A DNA stretch of 64,000 bases, taken from contig CAVYGM010000002.1 of assembly GCA_963768025.1 (NCBI GenBank), positions 1 through 64,000 on the forward strand, read 5' to 3'. Position 1 is the stretch's first letter. Each line of letters starts with the position of its first letter. Made by a program: the position numbers and the translations under genes. Positions 52,387 to 62,241 of this stretch are shown one piece after another. The stretch is from CAVYGM01 sp963768025 (lineage in GTDB: Bacteria; Bacteroidota; Bacteroidia; Cytophagales; Spirosomataceae). The notes below the pieces were generated by a model. The model was not told the origin of the DNA, did not search any database, and was given only the letters and a program-made list of their open reading frames with translations.

Positions 52387-52512
52387 CGTAGGGAAGTGGA
52401 GATCCTGATACTCTGGGATGACAGAACCTCAGGCGATAGAATCAAAATCATCAGACGATACTTCCAACTATTTTCACCCTGAGCGTATCTTTGGATAAAA
52501 TAACATTCAGAG

Positions 52513-52881
52513 ATGAAAAAATACAGTGCACTTCTGGTGCTCGTGGCCTGCCTGGCCTGCAGCACCGACAATACTGATCCGCAAAGTACGGACCTGGACG
52601 CGACCTGTGCCTATGATTCCAGGAAGACCGTCGGCACTTTGGTCAGTCAGCAGGGTACCATAAAGGTAACCCCGGCGGGCAGTGATACCTGGACGGACAT
52701 TTACGTTGATGGAAATGCTACGCGGCCTTACTGCGCCTGTAACCTTCCCTTGTCTTTTGCAGAAGATGGGTTTCGGATTGTATTTAGTGCCGAGATCAAG
52801 GAAACCTACGCCAATGAAAAGTGGCGTTGCCAGCCCATCAAACTGACCACTTTGACGCCTTTAAATAAACCAGGTAAATAA
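52513..52881 (+). CDS. Small lipoprotein of unknown function
   Basis: 122 residues. Signal peptide with lipobox VACLACS (lipid-anchored Cys about residue 16). Mature part contains four further cysteines (DATCAYDS, RPYCACNLP, EKWRCQP), suggesting one or two disulfides, and strand-like segments (GTLVSQQGTIKVTPAG, FRIVFSAEIKETYA). No known family recognised. It lies alone, between the charged small protein and metF. Confidence 0.65.
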   Translation: MKKYSALLVLVACLACSTDNTDPQSTDLDATCAYDSRKTVGTLVSQQGTIKVTPAGSDTWTDIYVDGNATRPYCACNLPLSFAEDGFRIVFSAEIKETYANEKWRCQPIKLTTLTPLNKPGK

Positions 52882-53113
52882 TAAGAGGCAGAATAGAGAG
52901 CCCACAGAAGCCAGATAAAATATCTTTTTTATTCCTGATTATTCATCTATCAGACTAGCTCATGGCTAGATGAATTATCCAAATATTTTTATTTTTATAG
53001 ACAAAAAGTACTACTATTGCTCATTTGGCAGAGAGGCCGCCGGGTGATTGCGTATGGGCTTTTGGTATAAAATCGCTTATTTTGCAAGCATAGAAAGCCA
53101 TTTTTGACAGCCC

Positions 53114-54070
53114 ATGACCAAAGTTACCGAGCATATTCGTGCAGCCGAAGGCCGAACACTTTTTACGATTGAAATCATTCCTCCGCTTAAAGGACAGAAT
53201 ATAAGTCAACTCCTCGACTCCATTGAGCCCTTAATGGAATTCAAACCTCCTTTTGTAGATGTTACCTACCATCGCGAAGAGCTTGTTGACAAACAAGATC
53301 CCGACGGAGGTATTCGACGCATACCCATCCGCAAACGCCCCGGTACGGTAGGTATCTGTGCCCGCCTCATGGAGCGGTTCAAGGTGGATGCCGTCCCGCA
53401 CGTGATTTGCGGGGGCTTTACCAGGGAAGAAACCGAGGACATGCTGTTTGACTTGCACTACCTGGGTATCGACAATGTACTGGTGCTCCGGGGCGACCCC
53501 GAGAAGTCGGCGGGGATATTCAAGGCCAAAGAAGGCGGACATGCCTACGCGTCCGATCTGATTTGCCAGGTCATAGACATGAACCGGGGGCGGTTGTTGT
53601 ACGAGGAGACTAATGCCACTCCCACTGGTTTTTGCGTGGGGGTAGCGGGCTATCCCGAAAAGCATTTTGAGGCCACTAGCTTCGATAGTGATTTCGGATA
53701 CCTGAAAAAAAAGGTGGAAGCCGGTGCCGAGTACATCGTTACGCAAATGTTTTTTGACAATCAGAAATACTTTCAATTTGTGGAGCGTTGCCGCGCTGAG
53801 GGGATTCAGGTACCGATCATCCCCGGTCTCAAACCCCTTTCGACGAAGAAACAGCTTTCCATACTCCCCAGTATTTTTCATCTCCAAATGCCCCCGGAGC
53901 TGGTGCAGGAAGCCGAAAAATGCGAAACCGACAAAGATGTTCGTCAGGTGGGGATCGAGTGGAGTATTCAGCAGTGCCGGGAGCTAGTCCAATTTGGGGT
54001 ACCTGTGCTGCATTTTTATACCATGGGCAAGTCCGACAATGTCCTGCAAATCGCCCGCGGGGTGTTTTGA
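53114..54070 (+). CDS. metF: 5,10-methylenetetrahydrofolate reductase
   Basis: 318 residues. FAD-binding TIM barrel: FTIEIIPPLKGQNISQLLDS (N-terminal strand with catalytic Glu), PPFVDVTYHREELVDK, VPHVICGGFTREETEDMLFD, DNVLVLRGDPEKSAGIFKAK, CVGVAGYPEKHFEA, GAEYIVTQMFFDNQKYFQFV, IIPGLKPLSTKKQL and PVLHFYTMGKSDNVLQIARG. It makes methyltetrahydrofolate, the methyl donor for MetH. The segment at about 55-75 (DKQDPDGGIRRIPIRKRPGT) is the extended loop typical of the Bacteroidota form. Stands 3.5 kb from metH, not in one operon. Confidence 0.95.
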   Translation: MTKVTEHIRAAEGRTLFTIEIIPPLKGQNISQLLDSIEPLMEFKPPFVDVTYHREELVDKQDPDGGIRRIPIRKRPGTVGICARLMERFKVDAVPHVICGGFTREETEDMLFDLHYLGIDNVLVLRGDPEKSAGIFKAKEGGHAYASDLICQVIDMNRGRLLYEETNATPTGFCVGVAGYPEKHFEATSFDSDFGYLKKKVEAGAEYIVTQMFFDNQKYFQFVERCRAEGIQVPIIPGLKPLSTKKQLSILPSIFHLQMPPELVQEAEKCETDKDVRQVGIEWSIQQCRELVQFGVPVLHFYTMGKSDNVLQIARGVF

Positions 54071-54207
54071 GGCTTTACCTCCTTGTTGTCGTGGCAAGGG
54101 CGATAAAGATCATAGTCTTGTGAAAAGCCGTAAATTTGATTCTTATTTGAAATCGGCGGCTATTTCTGCCCAATACTACCCGAAACCCTCCTGCTAAAAC
54201 GGGGGGT

Positions 54208-55038
54208 ATGCTACTTATGGAGAAAGAATTCAACCACTTGCCCGAGCGCCGTCAGGAGCAACTCATGGCCTTCGACCGCCTGCTGACCATCATGGACGAC
54301 CTGCGCGAGAAGTGCCCCTGGGACCGCAAGCAGACCCTGGAAAGCCTACGCCACCTGACCATCGAGGAAACCTACGAGCTATCGGATGCGATTCTGGAAA
54401 ATGACCTTACGGAAATAAAGAAGGAGCTCGGCGACCTGATGCTGCATCTGGTGTTTTATGCCAAAATCGGCTCGGAAACCAACGTTTTCGATATCGCCGA
54501 TGTGCTGCACGGGATTAGTGAAAAGCTGATTTCGCGCCACCCGCACATCTATGGCACCGTGGTGGCCGACACCGAGGAGCAGGTGAAGCAGAACTGGGAG
54601 CAGCTTAAACTCAAAGAGGGCAACCGATCGGTTCTATCGGGCGTGCCGCAGTCGCTACCCGCGCTGGTGAAGGCCATGCGGATTCAGGAAAAAGCACGCG
54701 GGGCGGGCTTTGACTGGGACGAGAAACGGCAGGTGTGGGAAAAAGTGGAGGAGGAAATGCAGGAGTTTAAAGCCCATTTCAACGCCGAGACCGATGAAGT
54801 ATTGGATCAGAAGGAAGCCGAACTGGAATTTGGCGATTTGCTGTTCTCGCTCGTCAACTACGCCCGCTTCATTGATATCAATCCCGAAACAGCGCTGGAA
54901 CGCACCAATAAGAAATTTATCAAACGGTTTCAGTACATGGAGGAGCACGCTATGGCCGATGGCCGGGCTCTGCACGACATGACGCTCCCCGAAATGGACG
55001 AGTATTGGAACCGGGCCAAAACCGAAGCCCGCAGCTAA
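54208..55038 (+). CDS. mazG: Nucleoside triphosphate pyrophosphohydrolase
   Basis: 276 residues. Two MazG repeats: residues about 20-120 (LREKCPWDRKQTLESLRHLT, IEETYELSDAI, EIKKELGDLMLHLVFYAKIG with the metal-binding Glu/Asp set) and about 150-260 (KARGAGFDWDEKRQVWEKVE, EEMQEFKAHF, ELEFGDLLFSLVNYARFI). It hydrolyses NTPs to NMP and pyrophosphate and is thought to remove damaged nucleotides. The thiamine pyrophosphokinase gene starts 2 bases after its stop, so the two are translationally coupled. Confidence 0.95.
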   Translation: MLLMEKEFNHLPERRQEQLMAFDRLLTIMDDLREKCPWDRKQTLESLRHLTIEETYELSDAILENDLTEIKKELGDLMLHLVFYAKIGSETNVFDIADVLHGISEKLISRHPHIYGTVVADTEEQVKQNWEQLKLKEGNRSVLSGVPQSLPALVKAMRIQEKARGAGFDWDEKRQVWEKVEEEMQEFKAHFNAETDEVLDQKEAELEFGDLLFSLVNYARFIDINPETALERTNKKFIKRFQYMEEHAMADGRALHDMTLPEMDEYWNRAKTEARS

Positions 55039-55040
55039 GG

Positions 55041-55703
55041 ATGTCTTCCCATCACATCGTTCGCGAGAAACAGGAACCTGCGCTTATCATCGCCAATGGT
55101 GAAGCGTGCAGCGAGGAACTGCTCGGTCAATTGCTGGAATGGAGCCCCTTCGTGGTGGTGCTGGACGACGCCATCTACCGCGTACTGGATCGGGGCATCA
55201 AGGTAGATGCCTGGCTCGGCGATTTCGATCATGGCTTTGATTTTGAGGCCATTCGGGAGCGACAATACCCTTTGGAAATTGTACCCACGCCCGATCAGGA
55301 TAAAACTGATCTGGAAAAAGCCATCGAGTTCTTGATAGAACGTGGTTTTCCGGCGGCTAATATCGTGTGGGCCACGGGCCGGCGGGCCGACCACGCCATC
55401 ACCAACATGACGAATATCGTGCGGTACAAAAGCCAGATTCGACTGGTGATGTATGACGATTACTCCAAGATTTTCCCGCTCGTAGGTACCTTTGAGAAAT
55501 GGTATACAGCCGGGACACCCATCTCCCTCATCCCCGTAGGAGAGGTGCAGGGGATCACCACCAGCGGGCTGAAATACAACCTCCACAACGAAGCCCTCAC
55601 GCTTGGGTACCGCTCGGGCAATAGCAACGAAGCCGAAGGCGATGGTTTTGTGCGCATCACCGCCCGCGGGGGCGATCTGCTGCTCATGGAATGTCAGGAT
55701 TGA
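55041..55703 (+). CDS. Thiamine pyrophosphokinase
   Basis: 220 residues from the ATG at 55041, two bases after the mazG stop; the frame is open further upstream but inside mazG. Thiamine diphosphokinase pattern: ALIIANGEACSEELLGQLLE, VVVLDDAIYRVLDRGIKVDA, WLGDFDHGF (metal-binding Asp), PTPDQDKTDLEKAIEFLIER, WATGRRADHAITNM, and a C-terminal thiamine-binding half (SLIPVGEVQGITTSGLKYNL). It makes thiamine diphosphate from thiamine and ATP. Convergent with the membrane glycosyltransferase-like gene, 2 bases apart. Confidence 0.9.
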   Translation: MSSHHIVREKQEPALIIANGEACSEELLGQLLEWSPFVVVLDDAIYRVLDRGIKVDAWLGDFDHGFDFEAIRERQYPLEIVPTPDQDKTDLEKAIEFLIERGFPAANIVWATGRRADHAITNMTNIVRYKSQIRLVMYDDYSKIFPLVGTFEKWYTAGTPISLIPVGEVQGITTSGLKYNLHNEALTLGYRSGNSNEAEGDGFVRITARGGDLLLMECQD

Positions 55704-55705
55704 AG

Positions 55706-56860
55706 TCAGGGTCCACCCAACCATTGCAACACCGGTTTTAGTTTCTCCCCCACGTTCGTTTGGGGTAGCAAGTGCAACCAGGAGCCCAGCAACGCCAACC
55801 CGCCGATGAAGGAGCGTTTGCCGGTGAAACTGGATTCCTTGGCGATGTACAGGATACCCCAAAAAAACAGAAAGGAAAAGGGAGCCAATAGGCGGTAGCC
55901 CGGCGCGTCAAAAGAACTGACTAACCGAATACTATACAAAAATAGCAGGTAGCCAAAAGCCGGTATCCAGGCAAAGCGAACCGACGCGCTGGGCTGGAAA
56001 GGGTGCGGGTCGCTATTTTTTACAAAAAAAACAACGAGGATGAGCTGCAGGCTCAACCCGACAACGAACAAAAAATCAGGCGGGTAAAAATCCGTATCCC
56101 GAAACAGGAATAGTTCATTGAGGAGGCCTTGTCCGAACAGCGCTGCGTTTTGAAGCAGAGAGGTTTTTTCGTCAAACCGATCTCCTCCGTACCATTCGCC
56201 GCCTTGGTACAGGTTTAGGTATAGGTAGCCAGCAAACGCCAAGGCCCAGCCCACGCTTAGGTAAAATTGTACTTTGGCAAGGAGAGGTTTGTTTCTCCAA
56301 AAATTGTACGCTGCGAGTGTAATCGCAAAAGGAATTATGAAAACCCCGGCGTAGCGCACCAGCATCAGCGAAACCCCTAGCCCAAAAACCAGCCACGGCC
56401 GTTGGGGAGTTTTAAAAAAAACGTACGCCCACGCAAATAGCAACACCAGGAATACCGGCTCCGACCAGGTGTGGGCCCATAGCTTCACAAATTGCCCCAG
56501 CAGCAACACGCAACCCGTACGGACAGCTTTCCGCTCCCCGAACCATCGGCGAAGCAGATACAGAAATGCCGCCGAAGCGAGCAAATTGGCCACTTTGGAG
56601 GCCCACAGGGGCGATAAATCTGTAAGCCGAGATACCAGGGCTATTACCGCCGGATAGCCGATGGGAAATAGCCCATTCCAGATGAGTCGGCCATGTTCGA
56701 CATACCGGTGACCTTCTCCCCGCAGCAGATGGGCGGCTGATTCGAGGTAGAAGCCGGAGTCAATGGTGGTAAAATGATTTGGATTCCAATACGCCACTAG
56801 GAGGACCAAAGCACTTTGTCCAAGCCAAATCAAAAGCAGGAAAAAGGTAGGTCGGTTCAC
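55706..56860 (-). CDS. Polytopic membrane protein, mannosyltransferase/ArnT-like (GT39/GT-C type)
   Basis: 384 residues with about nine membrane helices. The first periplasmic loop has TTIDSGFYLESAAHLLRGEG and LIWNGLFPIGYPAVIAL, the acidic-loop layout of GT-C enzymes that use polyprenyl-phosphate sugars. Further helices: FVKLWAHTWSEPVFLVLLFA, LMLVRYAGVFIIPFAITLAA. It lacks a large C-terminal soluble domain. The acceptor is unknown. Its start lies 18 bases after the stop of the PorU2-like gene on the same strand, suggesting co-transcription. Confidence 0.72.
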   Translation of the reverse strand: MNRPTFFLLLIWLGQSALVLLVAYWNPNHFTTIDSGFYLESAAHLLRGEGHRYVEHGRLIWNGLFPIGYPAVIALVSRLTDLSPLWASKVANLLASAAFLYLLRRWFGERKAVRTGCVLLLGQFVKLWAHTWSEPVFLVLLFAWAYVFFKTPQRPWLVFGLGVSLMLVRYAGVFIIPFAITLAAYNFWRNKPLLAKVQFYLSVGWALAFAGYLYLNLYQGGEWYGGDRFDEKTSLLQNAALFGQGLLNELFLFRDTDFYPPDFLFVVGLSLQLILVVFFVKNSDPHPFQPSASVRFAWIPAFGYLLFLYSIRLVSSFDAPGYRLLAPFSFLFFWGILYIAKESSFTGKRSFIGGLALLGSWLHLLPQTNVGEKLKPVLQWLGGP

Positions 56861-56878
56861 GGATGGTGGAATGATGAA

Positions 56879-59800
56879 TTAGCGTACGAATAGGATTTTT
56901 CCCGTCCTGAGTTCGGTGGGGGGCCAGCCGGAACCTTCTAGCTGCATCCTGTATACGTACACTCCTGCACTACTACCCGATGGAATCCAGAAGAGTTCAT
57001 TGGTGCCCAGGGTGGGTACTTTTTGCAAGGTTGTGATGAGTTTGCCTTGTAGGTCATACACCTTTACTTGCCACGATGCCGGGGCGGAAGTGCCTTCCAG
57101 TTCCAGCGAAAATTTGACCCACTGATCAGCCGGATTGGGAGATACCGTCGTGGCCAATACCTGGTTTTTATCCGTTATCCGAAAGCGAATTTGGTAGGGG
57201 GCCGCCTCGTTTCCTTTGGTATCCCGCGCATTTACCGTGAGCAGGTAGGTGCCGGGTGCGAGAGTTGGTAAATCCAAATCCACCCGGAAATCAGCGGAGG
57301 GAGTGGGCGACCACCGTGCCCGAGCGAGCGAAATCGGAACAACCGGGCACTGATTGCACACGGCCTGCAAGCTCACGCGCAGGCCAGTGGTGTCGGAGCG
57401 CAGATGGAAGCGGTTGGAATCATAGATCCGGATGTGCACTTTGGGTTGGGGCAATACGGCCTCCCGATCGCTGAGCCGTCGTCCATCCACGAGGACATCC
57501 AACAGGGGCGGTGTCTGATCCGGTAAGATTTCATAGGTCAGTTCCACGAGGTTATTCCAATAGGCCTGCTCGGGGAGTTGGCCGGAATTAAAATACAACA
57601 GAACCCGGCCCGCCCCGGATTTACCCTGGCTGGTGTCAGTATAGCGGTACACATGGGAGCCCCTGGCGGACAGCGGAGGGATTGTAAGGTATTTTTCAAG
57701 ATTGGAATTTCCCCAAAGTTCCTGGACCCGTACCCGAACAGAATCCCGGAAGGGGGTATCGGTGAGGTTTTCGAATAAAATAACGGCCGAAAGGGGACCA
57801 CCCTCCTCTACTTGCCCGGTGTAAGGCTCGGCGAGTGTAGCAAGCACTTCCGGGACTGCAGGGGTAAGGCTAGCCGGATCGTAAGAAAAGGCACGGTAAG
57901 CGGGGATCGGGTCCCCCACGAGTCGCACCCGCCAGTAGATCGTTTGGGGAAAGGTAGTTGTCAAGGCGAGGGGGCGTTTGGCTACTACCCCACCTGCCCG
58001 TACGGTGTCGCGTTGGGTGGTGGAACCAAACTGGGAGCTTGTACCCCATTCAAAGAGTACCCTCCCCCCCGACCGGGACGCCGGGAGTTGGGCGACCAGT
58101 TCTACCTCCGTTTTGTTAAGCACCGCATTATCTACCGGAAGCAGGGCTATGGCTCCGCCTTCTTCCACCAGAAGAGAGGTGGTCAGGAGGTTGTTAGTTT
58201 CATCTACCTCCGGGATAGCATTTTGGGGGTCCAGCCCTAGCTCCCAGGTTTCGTTTCCTCCCTGGCGGCTACTATTGGGAACTACCAGCCGCAGGGAGCC
58301 CAGTACGGGTACCGCCGGGCGGACTATGTTGTACTCGGCCAACAGCTGGGAGCCCCTCATCCGGCGTAGTCGGATAGGGAGCGAACCGGCGGTATACCGC
58401 CCATAATTGGCGATTTCGGCCTTTACCACCACTGAATCGTCCCAGGCGGTAAGTTTACTGCCTCTGGTGTTGGAAATGAGCAGTGGGGAGGCGGACCAGG
58501 TGTAGTCGGGTTGGGTAGCGGGGAAAATCTTGATGGCCGGGTCCCCCTGCAAATTCATTTGCTGCACCGTTACCTGATCGGAGAGCGAAGTATGGGCCGA
58601 TAAGTACCGCCGGATGCCTTCTTTCATATGGTCGCCAAAGCCCCGGCTGGTAAACGCGGGGTCGGAAAGGGCATCATAAAGCCAGTGGCTATACCGGTAC
58701 ATGCCCGCCGACAGGCCGTTGTGCGTATGGGCCAGAAAAAGCACCGCCCCGCGGTCAGGGGCAAGAATCCAGTCGGTGCTGATGGGGGTAGGGCCAAAGT
58801 AAAAATTACCCAGGGCGCAGCCATTAACCAGGACGGCCGGGTAGCGGCCTTTGTTGCGATATCCCTCCGACTCGTTGGAGGCAAAGCCGATGTCAATATC
58901 CGTGATGTTGAGGCTGGAATGGCCAAAGAGCGTCATCAGCGCCACCCCTTCGTTGATCAGTGGGGCTACCGGAAAGCGTTCGGTGGGCTCGTCGGTTAGT
59001 TTGGAAAGGGTTTGGAACCGGGGCGCTGCGGACGAAGAATCCGCCCTGGCTGCGTAGTCATCTACAAAGCCTCTGAACGTTACTAGCTCCTCTCTCGACT
59101 TACCTCCACTCAAATGCAGCACATTTTTGCGCCAGGGGGCAGCGACCGGAGCCGCCTCGTGCTGCTTCACTTTTTGCAGATAATCCCACACATTCCGCGA
59201 GGTAGCAGCATTCAGGCGGCCGATGGGCACCAAGGGTACCAGCGGGTTCGCCGGATCGAGTCCAATGCCCAGGGCTATGTCCGAGTCGGGCCAGCCGGCG
59301 CTGGGCACCATGTCCTCGCTGCGGGCATTGGCCTGATGCCGCACGATTTGGGGCGAGCGCGATTTCCCGATCAGAAACGTGTACCGAAGGCTACCCCGGT
59401 CGTGCAGCCACCGCATCAGCTGGCGGGTACCGTTCGGCCCGGGTTCGCCGTAGTTGAACTGGTCGGCTACTTCGCTGGCATTCATAACCAGGGGGATGTA
59501 TCCCCCTCCGGCCTCCGAAGCGCGGTAGGCGGCGTACTCAGCCACCGGATCGGCGCTCCCGGCCACGGGCGTTCGCACAAGCGGATGGGTGACGATGAGG
59601 TAGTTGATTTTTTGAGGATCAAGGCTCTTAAAAGCAACCGGACGGAGCGAGGAAACCTGGAGCGGGGCTTTTACCACCAGGATTGCGCGGCTACTATTTG
59701 GAGAAATCCATTGATTTATTCCAGATTTCTCCACCTTCAGCTGCTTCGGTTGGGTAGGATCGGAAATGTCATAACTATTGAGGCTGTCCTTACTTTCCAC

Positions 59801-60808
59801 AAAAATGGTGGCCGCAGTGGCTGGGTAGAGGGTTTTCTGGCTTTCGGTGTCGGTCATCCGAATCTGTTGCGGATAGCTCCATTGGACATAGGAAGCCGAC
59901 ACCGCCTCCCCTGCTCGGGTTGGGGTATAGGCCAGGCTTAGTTCGCCGGTGGCGGAAAGGTCGCCTGCTATGAGCGGGGCCTTGAACGTTTTTGTATCAT
60001 AATTGGCCCATTGTACCGTACCCAGTTTCCGGGTTTGTTTGGTGGCGTCACCTACCCATACATCTACTTGATGTGCTCCGAAGGTCCGCCCAACGAACAG
60101 GATTTCCACCCCGGCCAGGGCGGAAGAATCCCGCACGGGGTTCAAGGTTTGCAGCCTGAATACGTCCCATTGCCCTGCCCTTCGGGTGGGGCCCGTCCAG
60201 CCTTCGCCTACGTCGTAGGGGGTAGCTATGTAGCCATTTTCGTAGCCATATCCTGGTTCCAGGGGGTAGATATTGCCAGCCGGGTATTCGCTCGTAAAAA
60301 GTTGAAGGATTTTTTGACGGTGGTAGGTAGCGGTGTCAGGGGTAAGGAAGGTAGCCACGAGCTGAATCCGTTTGCCGCTGGGAGCCGTAGCCGATTCATC
60401 GAGGCTACGCCAGGTTAGGAAGTAGGTAGCTGTGTCGGAATACAAACTATAATGGGAATGTGGCATGGCCTGAGGACTGACGTACAGGAGCGTATCCAGC
60501 AGCCCGTCATTTGGTTGGCCATAAAATTCCAGGTAGTCTGCCACATCCAGCCGCCCATCTTTTTCGCCCTCCACCCAGATCGCCACCGGTTGTCCGCGCC
60601 GGTACAGTTGCAGGGATCGGGGGAGTACCTTATCCAGGTTGACCCCCTGCTTTTGCAGCTCAGTGGCCGTGAGCCGGTACAGTCCGGGCTGCGTTACGGC
60701 CACCCGCAGGTAGCTGGCCGTGGGGACGATCCACTCGTTCCCATAAGGAACCTGCGCCCGGCTGCCAAGTGCAATAAGGAATAGTACCCAAACCCATCCG
60801 ATCCGCAT
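56879..60808 (-). CDS. PorU2-like gingipain-family (C25) type IX secretion protein
   Basis: 1309 residues. Signal peptide (VLFLIALGSRAQ); N-terminal strand-rich region (residues about 25-390); peptidase C25 domain (about 395-765) with catalytic His about 630 (LMTLFGHSS) and Cys about 663 (VLVNGCALG), 33 residues apart as in RgpB; CARDB-like and Ig-like domains (about 800-1200); and a type A T9SS sorting domain (TTVSPNPADQWVKFSLE to the end). This is the putative T9SS sortase PorU2 arrangement. Unlike canonical PorU it carries its own sorting domain and no porV gene is adjacent. Intact over 3.9 kb. Confidence 0.87.
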   Translation of the reverse strand: MRIGWVWVLFLIALGSRAQVPYGNEWIVPTASYLRVAVTQPGLYRLTATELQKQGVNLDKVLPRSLQLYRRGQPVAIWVEGEKDGRLDVADYLEFYGQPNDGLLDTLLYVSPQAMPHSHYSLYSDTATYFLTWRSLDESATAPSGKRIQLVATFLTPDTATYHRQKILQLFTSEYPAGNIYPLEPGYGYENGYIATPYDVGEGWTGPTRRAGQWDVFRLQTLNPVRDSSALAGVEILFVGRTFGAHQVDVWVGDATKQTRKLGTVQWANYDTKTFKAPLIAGDLSATGELSLAYTPTRAGEAVSASYVQWSYPQQIRMTDTESQKTLYPATAATIFVESKDSLNSYDISDPTQPKQLKVEKSGINQWISPNSSRAILVVKAPLQVSSLRPVAFKSLDPQKINYLIVTHPLVRTPVAGSADPVAEYAAYRASEAGGGYIPLVMNASEVADQFNYGEPGPNGTRQLMRWLHDRGSLRYTFLIGKSRSPQIVRHQANARSEDMVPSAGWPDSDIALGIGLDPANPLVPLVPIGRLNAATSRNVWDYLQKVKQHEAAPVAAPWRKNVLHLSGGKSREELVTFRGFVDDYAARADSSSAAPRFQTLSKLTDEPTERFPVAPLINEGVALMTLFGHSSLNITDIDIGFASNESEGYRNKGRYPAVLVNGCALGNFYFGPTPISTDWILAPDRGAVLFLAHTHNGLSAGMYRYSHWLYDALSDPAFTSRGFGDHMKEGIRRYLSAHTSLSDQVTVQQMNLQGDPAIKIFPATQPDYTWSASPLLISNTRGSKLTAWDDSVVVKAEIANYGRYTAGSLPIRLRRMRGSQLLAEYNIVRPAVPVLGSLRLVVPNSSRQGGNETWELGLDPQNAIPEVDETNNLLTTSLLVEEGGAIALLPVDNAVLNKTEVELVAQLPASRSGGRVLFEWGTSSQFGSTTQRDTVRAGGVVAKRPLALTTTFPQTIYWRVRLVGDPIPAYRAFSYDPASLTPAVPEVLATLAEPYTGQVEEGGPLSAVILFENLTDTPFRDSVRVRVQELWGNSNLEKYLTIPPLSARGSHVYRYTDTSQGKSGAGRVLLYFNSGQLPEQAYWNNLVELTYEILPDQTPPLLDVLVDGRRLSDREAVLPQPKVHIRIYDSNRFHLRSDTTGLRVSLQAVCNQCPVVPISLARARWSPTPSADFRVDLDLPTLAPGTYLLTVNARDTKGNEAAPYQIRFRITDKNQVLATTVSPNPADQWVKFSLELEGTSAPASWQVKVYDLQGKLITTLQKVPTLGTNELFWIPSGSSAGVYVYRMQLEGSGWPPTELRTGKILFVR

Positions 60809-60901
60809 ATAATCTTTCGTCTTTTTTCAAAAATACGGACTATCCTGTATATCGTTGAGGAAAACAGGGTTTAATTTTATATCCTTTTTGACCGGGCAAG
60901 C

Positions 60902-61396
60902 TTATTTTCGACCGTATTGGTTCATCGAGAACGCATAGTGGTGCCGGGAGTCGGCTGCATGAAACTGCGAATAGGTAAGTTGCCACTGGCTGAAGTCAAT
61001 TTCCGGAAAGTAAACATCCCCCTCAATATGGGCGTGAATAATGGAAATGTATAGTTTTTCAACCCTGGGAAGGAGCTCTTCAAAAATACTCACCCCACCC
61101 AACACCACCACTTCCGCTTCATCAGCGACCAGTTTCAAGGCTTCGGAAATGCTGTGCGCCTGCTCGGTGGGCGGGTCAGCGGGAATAGTAAGTGTGGTTT
61201 GGTTACTAATTACAATATTCCGGTAGGTGGAATAGAGGCCGTCGGGTGATTCAAAACTCTTTCGACCCATCAGGAAGGGCTTCCCGTCGGTAATAGTTTT
61301 GAAGTAGGCCCACTCATCGGGTAGGTTCCAGGGAAGGGAATTGTTGAGGCCAATGCAGCGGTTCTCACTCATGGCAACAACGATGGACAAGCGCAT
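60902..61396 (-). CDS. folA: Dihydrofolate reductase
   Basis: 164 residues from the ATG at 61396 (MRLSIVVAMSENRCIGLNNS); an ATG 39 bases upstream would add a non-conserved leader. Pattern: IVVAMSENRCIGLNNSLPWN, LPDEWAYFKTITDGKPFLMG, RKSFES, NIVISNQTTL, VVVLGGVSIFEELLPRVEKL and YISIIHAHIEGDVYFPEID. NADPH-dependent reduction of dihydrofolate to tetrahydrofolate, feeding metF/metH. The catalytic acid lies in the LPWNLPDEW helix. The 800 bases upstream hold no gene, so it is probably transcribed alone. Confidence 0.94.
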   Translation of the reverse strand: MRLSIVVAMSENRCIGLNNSLPWNLPDEWAYFKTITDGKPFLMGRKSFESPDGLYSTYRNIVISNQTTLTIPADPPTEQAHSISEALKLVADEAEVVVLGGVSIFEELLPRVEKLYISIIHAHIEGDVYFPEIDFSQWQLTYSQFHAADSRHHYAFSMNQYGRK

Positions 61397-62241
61397 TTGA
61401 GAAATGTTGGTGGATAAATAAATGCTTTCAGTCAAATCTAGATAAAAAAGGAGAAAAGTACAATTTTTGTGAAGGCAATACCTTTTAGAGTTCAGTTACT
61501 ATTTTTTATGACTTACCAAATTAAATCAATCAAAATCCTTTGTATTAGGGATAGTTCATAGAAAATTGGCCCGATTATTGATAGTATCAATAATTAGAAA
61601 AACACCCCTTCAAAACGATGCCTAGGATGATAAACACTGCCTCCTTATTTATAAAGTTTTAAATTCGGAGTTAGACACCAACTACTTACCTCAGCCATTT
61701 GCCTATCCTTATTTTCTGATCGATTTTTCATGCTACAATTGGCACATCTATTGCGAAATATAATGTAGTCGTCCATCTAATTTTTTTTACTACCATTTGA
61801 ATGAGTTCTTCGCCTACTTGGCCGAAGAATTTTTTGTAAGTATGTATCAAGAGGTTTCTTTTATCACCATATACGTACAGTGATGAAATAATTTGATTAG
61901 TACTATTGGTAGAGTGATGGACCAGTATCCTGACTTTATAGCTGACCTTCTCAATGATTTCATCTAATAAAAAAATGACACAATTTTACAACGGCCTTTC
62001 CATACTTGATCGTTTCCTCTGCTTTTTACTAGATACTATCATTCTATCGGTTATCGCAGTGACCCGCTTATCCTGTCCCAAAAACCTAGATTGGGTTACA
62101 ATTTCACTTCTCTCCACCGAGATTTCTTCAAAGCACGTATTGTCCAGGCCAGATTGAGCCAAGAGTGGTGCTCCCCAATAATGGGTTCGTCAAGAGTAAG
62201 AATCTAGCAATTTGAATTAAGTGTCAATAATTAGGCAATTT
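61397..62241. other. Long intergenic region with a palindrome and an orphan terminator
   Basis: 845 AT-rich bases with no convincing gene. A 10-bp palindrome with one central base, ATTATTGATA-G-TATCAATAAT, lies at 61574-61594. At 61806-61829, TTCTTCG and CGAAGAA form a stem followed by TTTTTT on the plus strand although no gene ends there. A 67-codon ORF at 61954-62157 has no recognisable domain and poor ORF context. Confidence 0.5.

Noticed and set aside
61954..62157. 67-codon plus-strand ORF before the DUF11 gene
   Set aside because: No family, no good start context, and it begins after an apparent terminator; kept only as part of the intergenic description.
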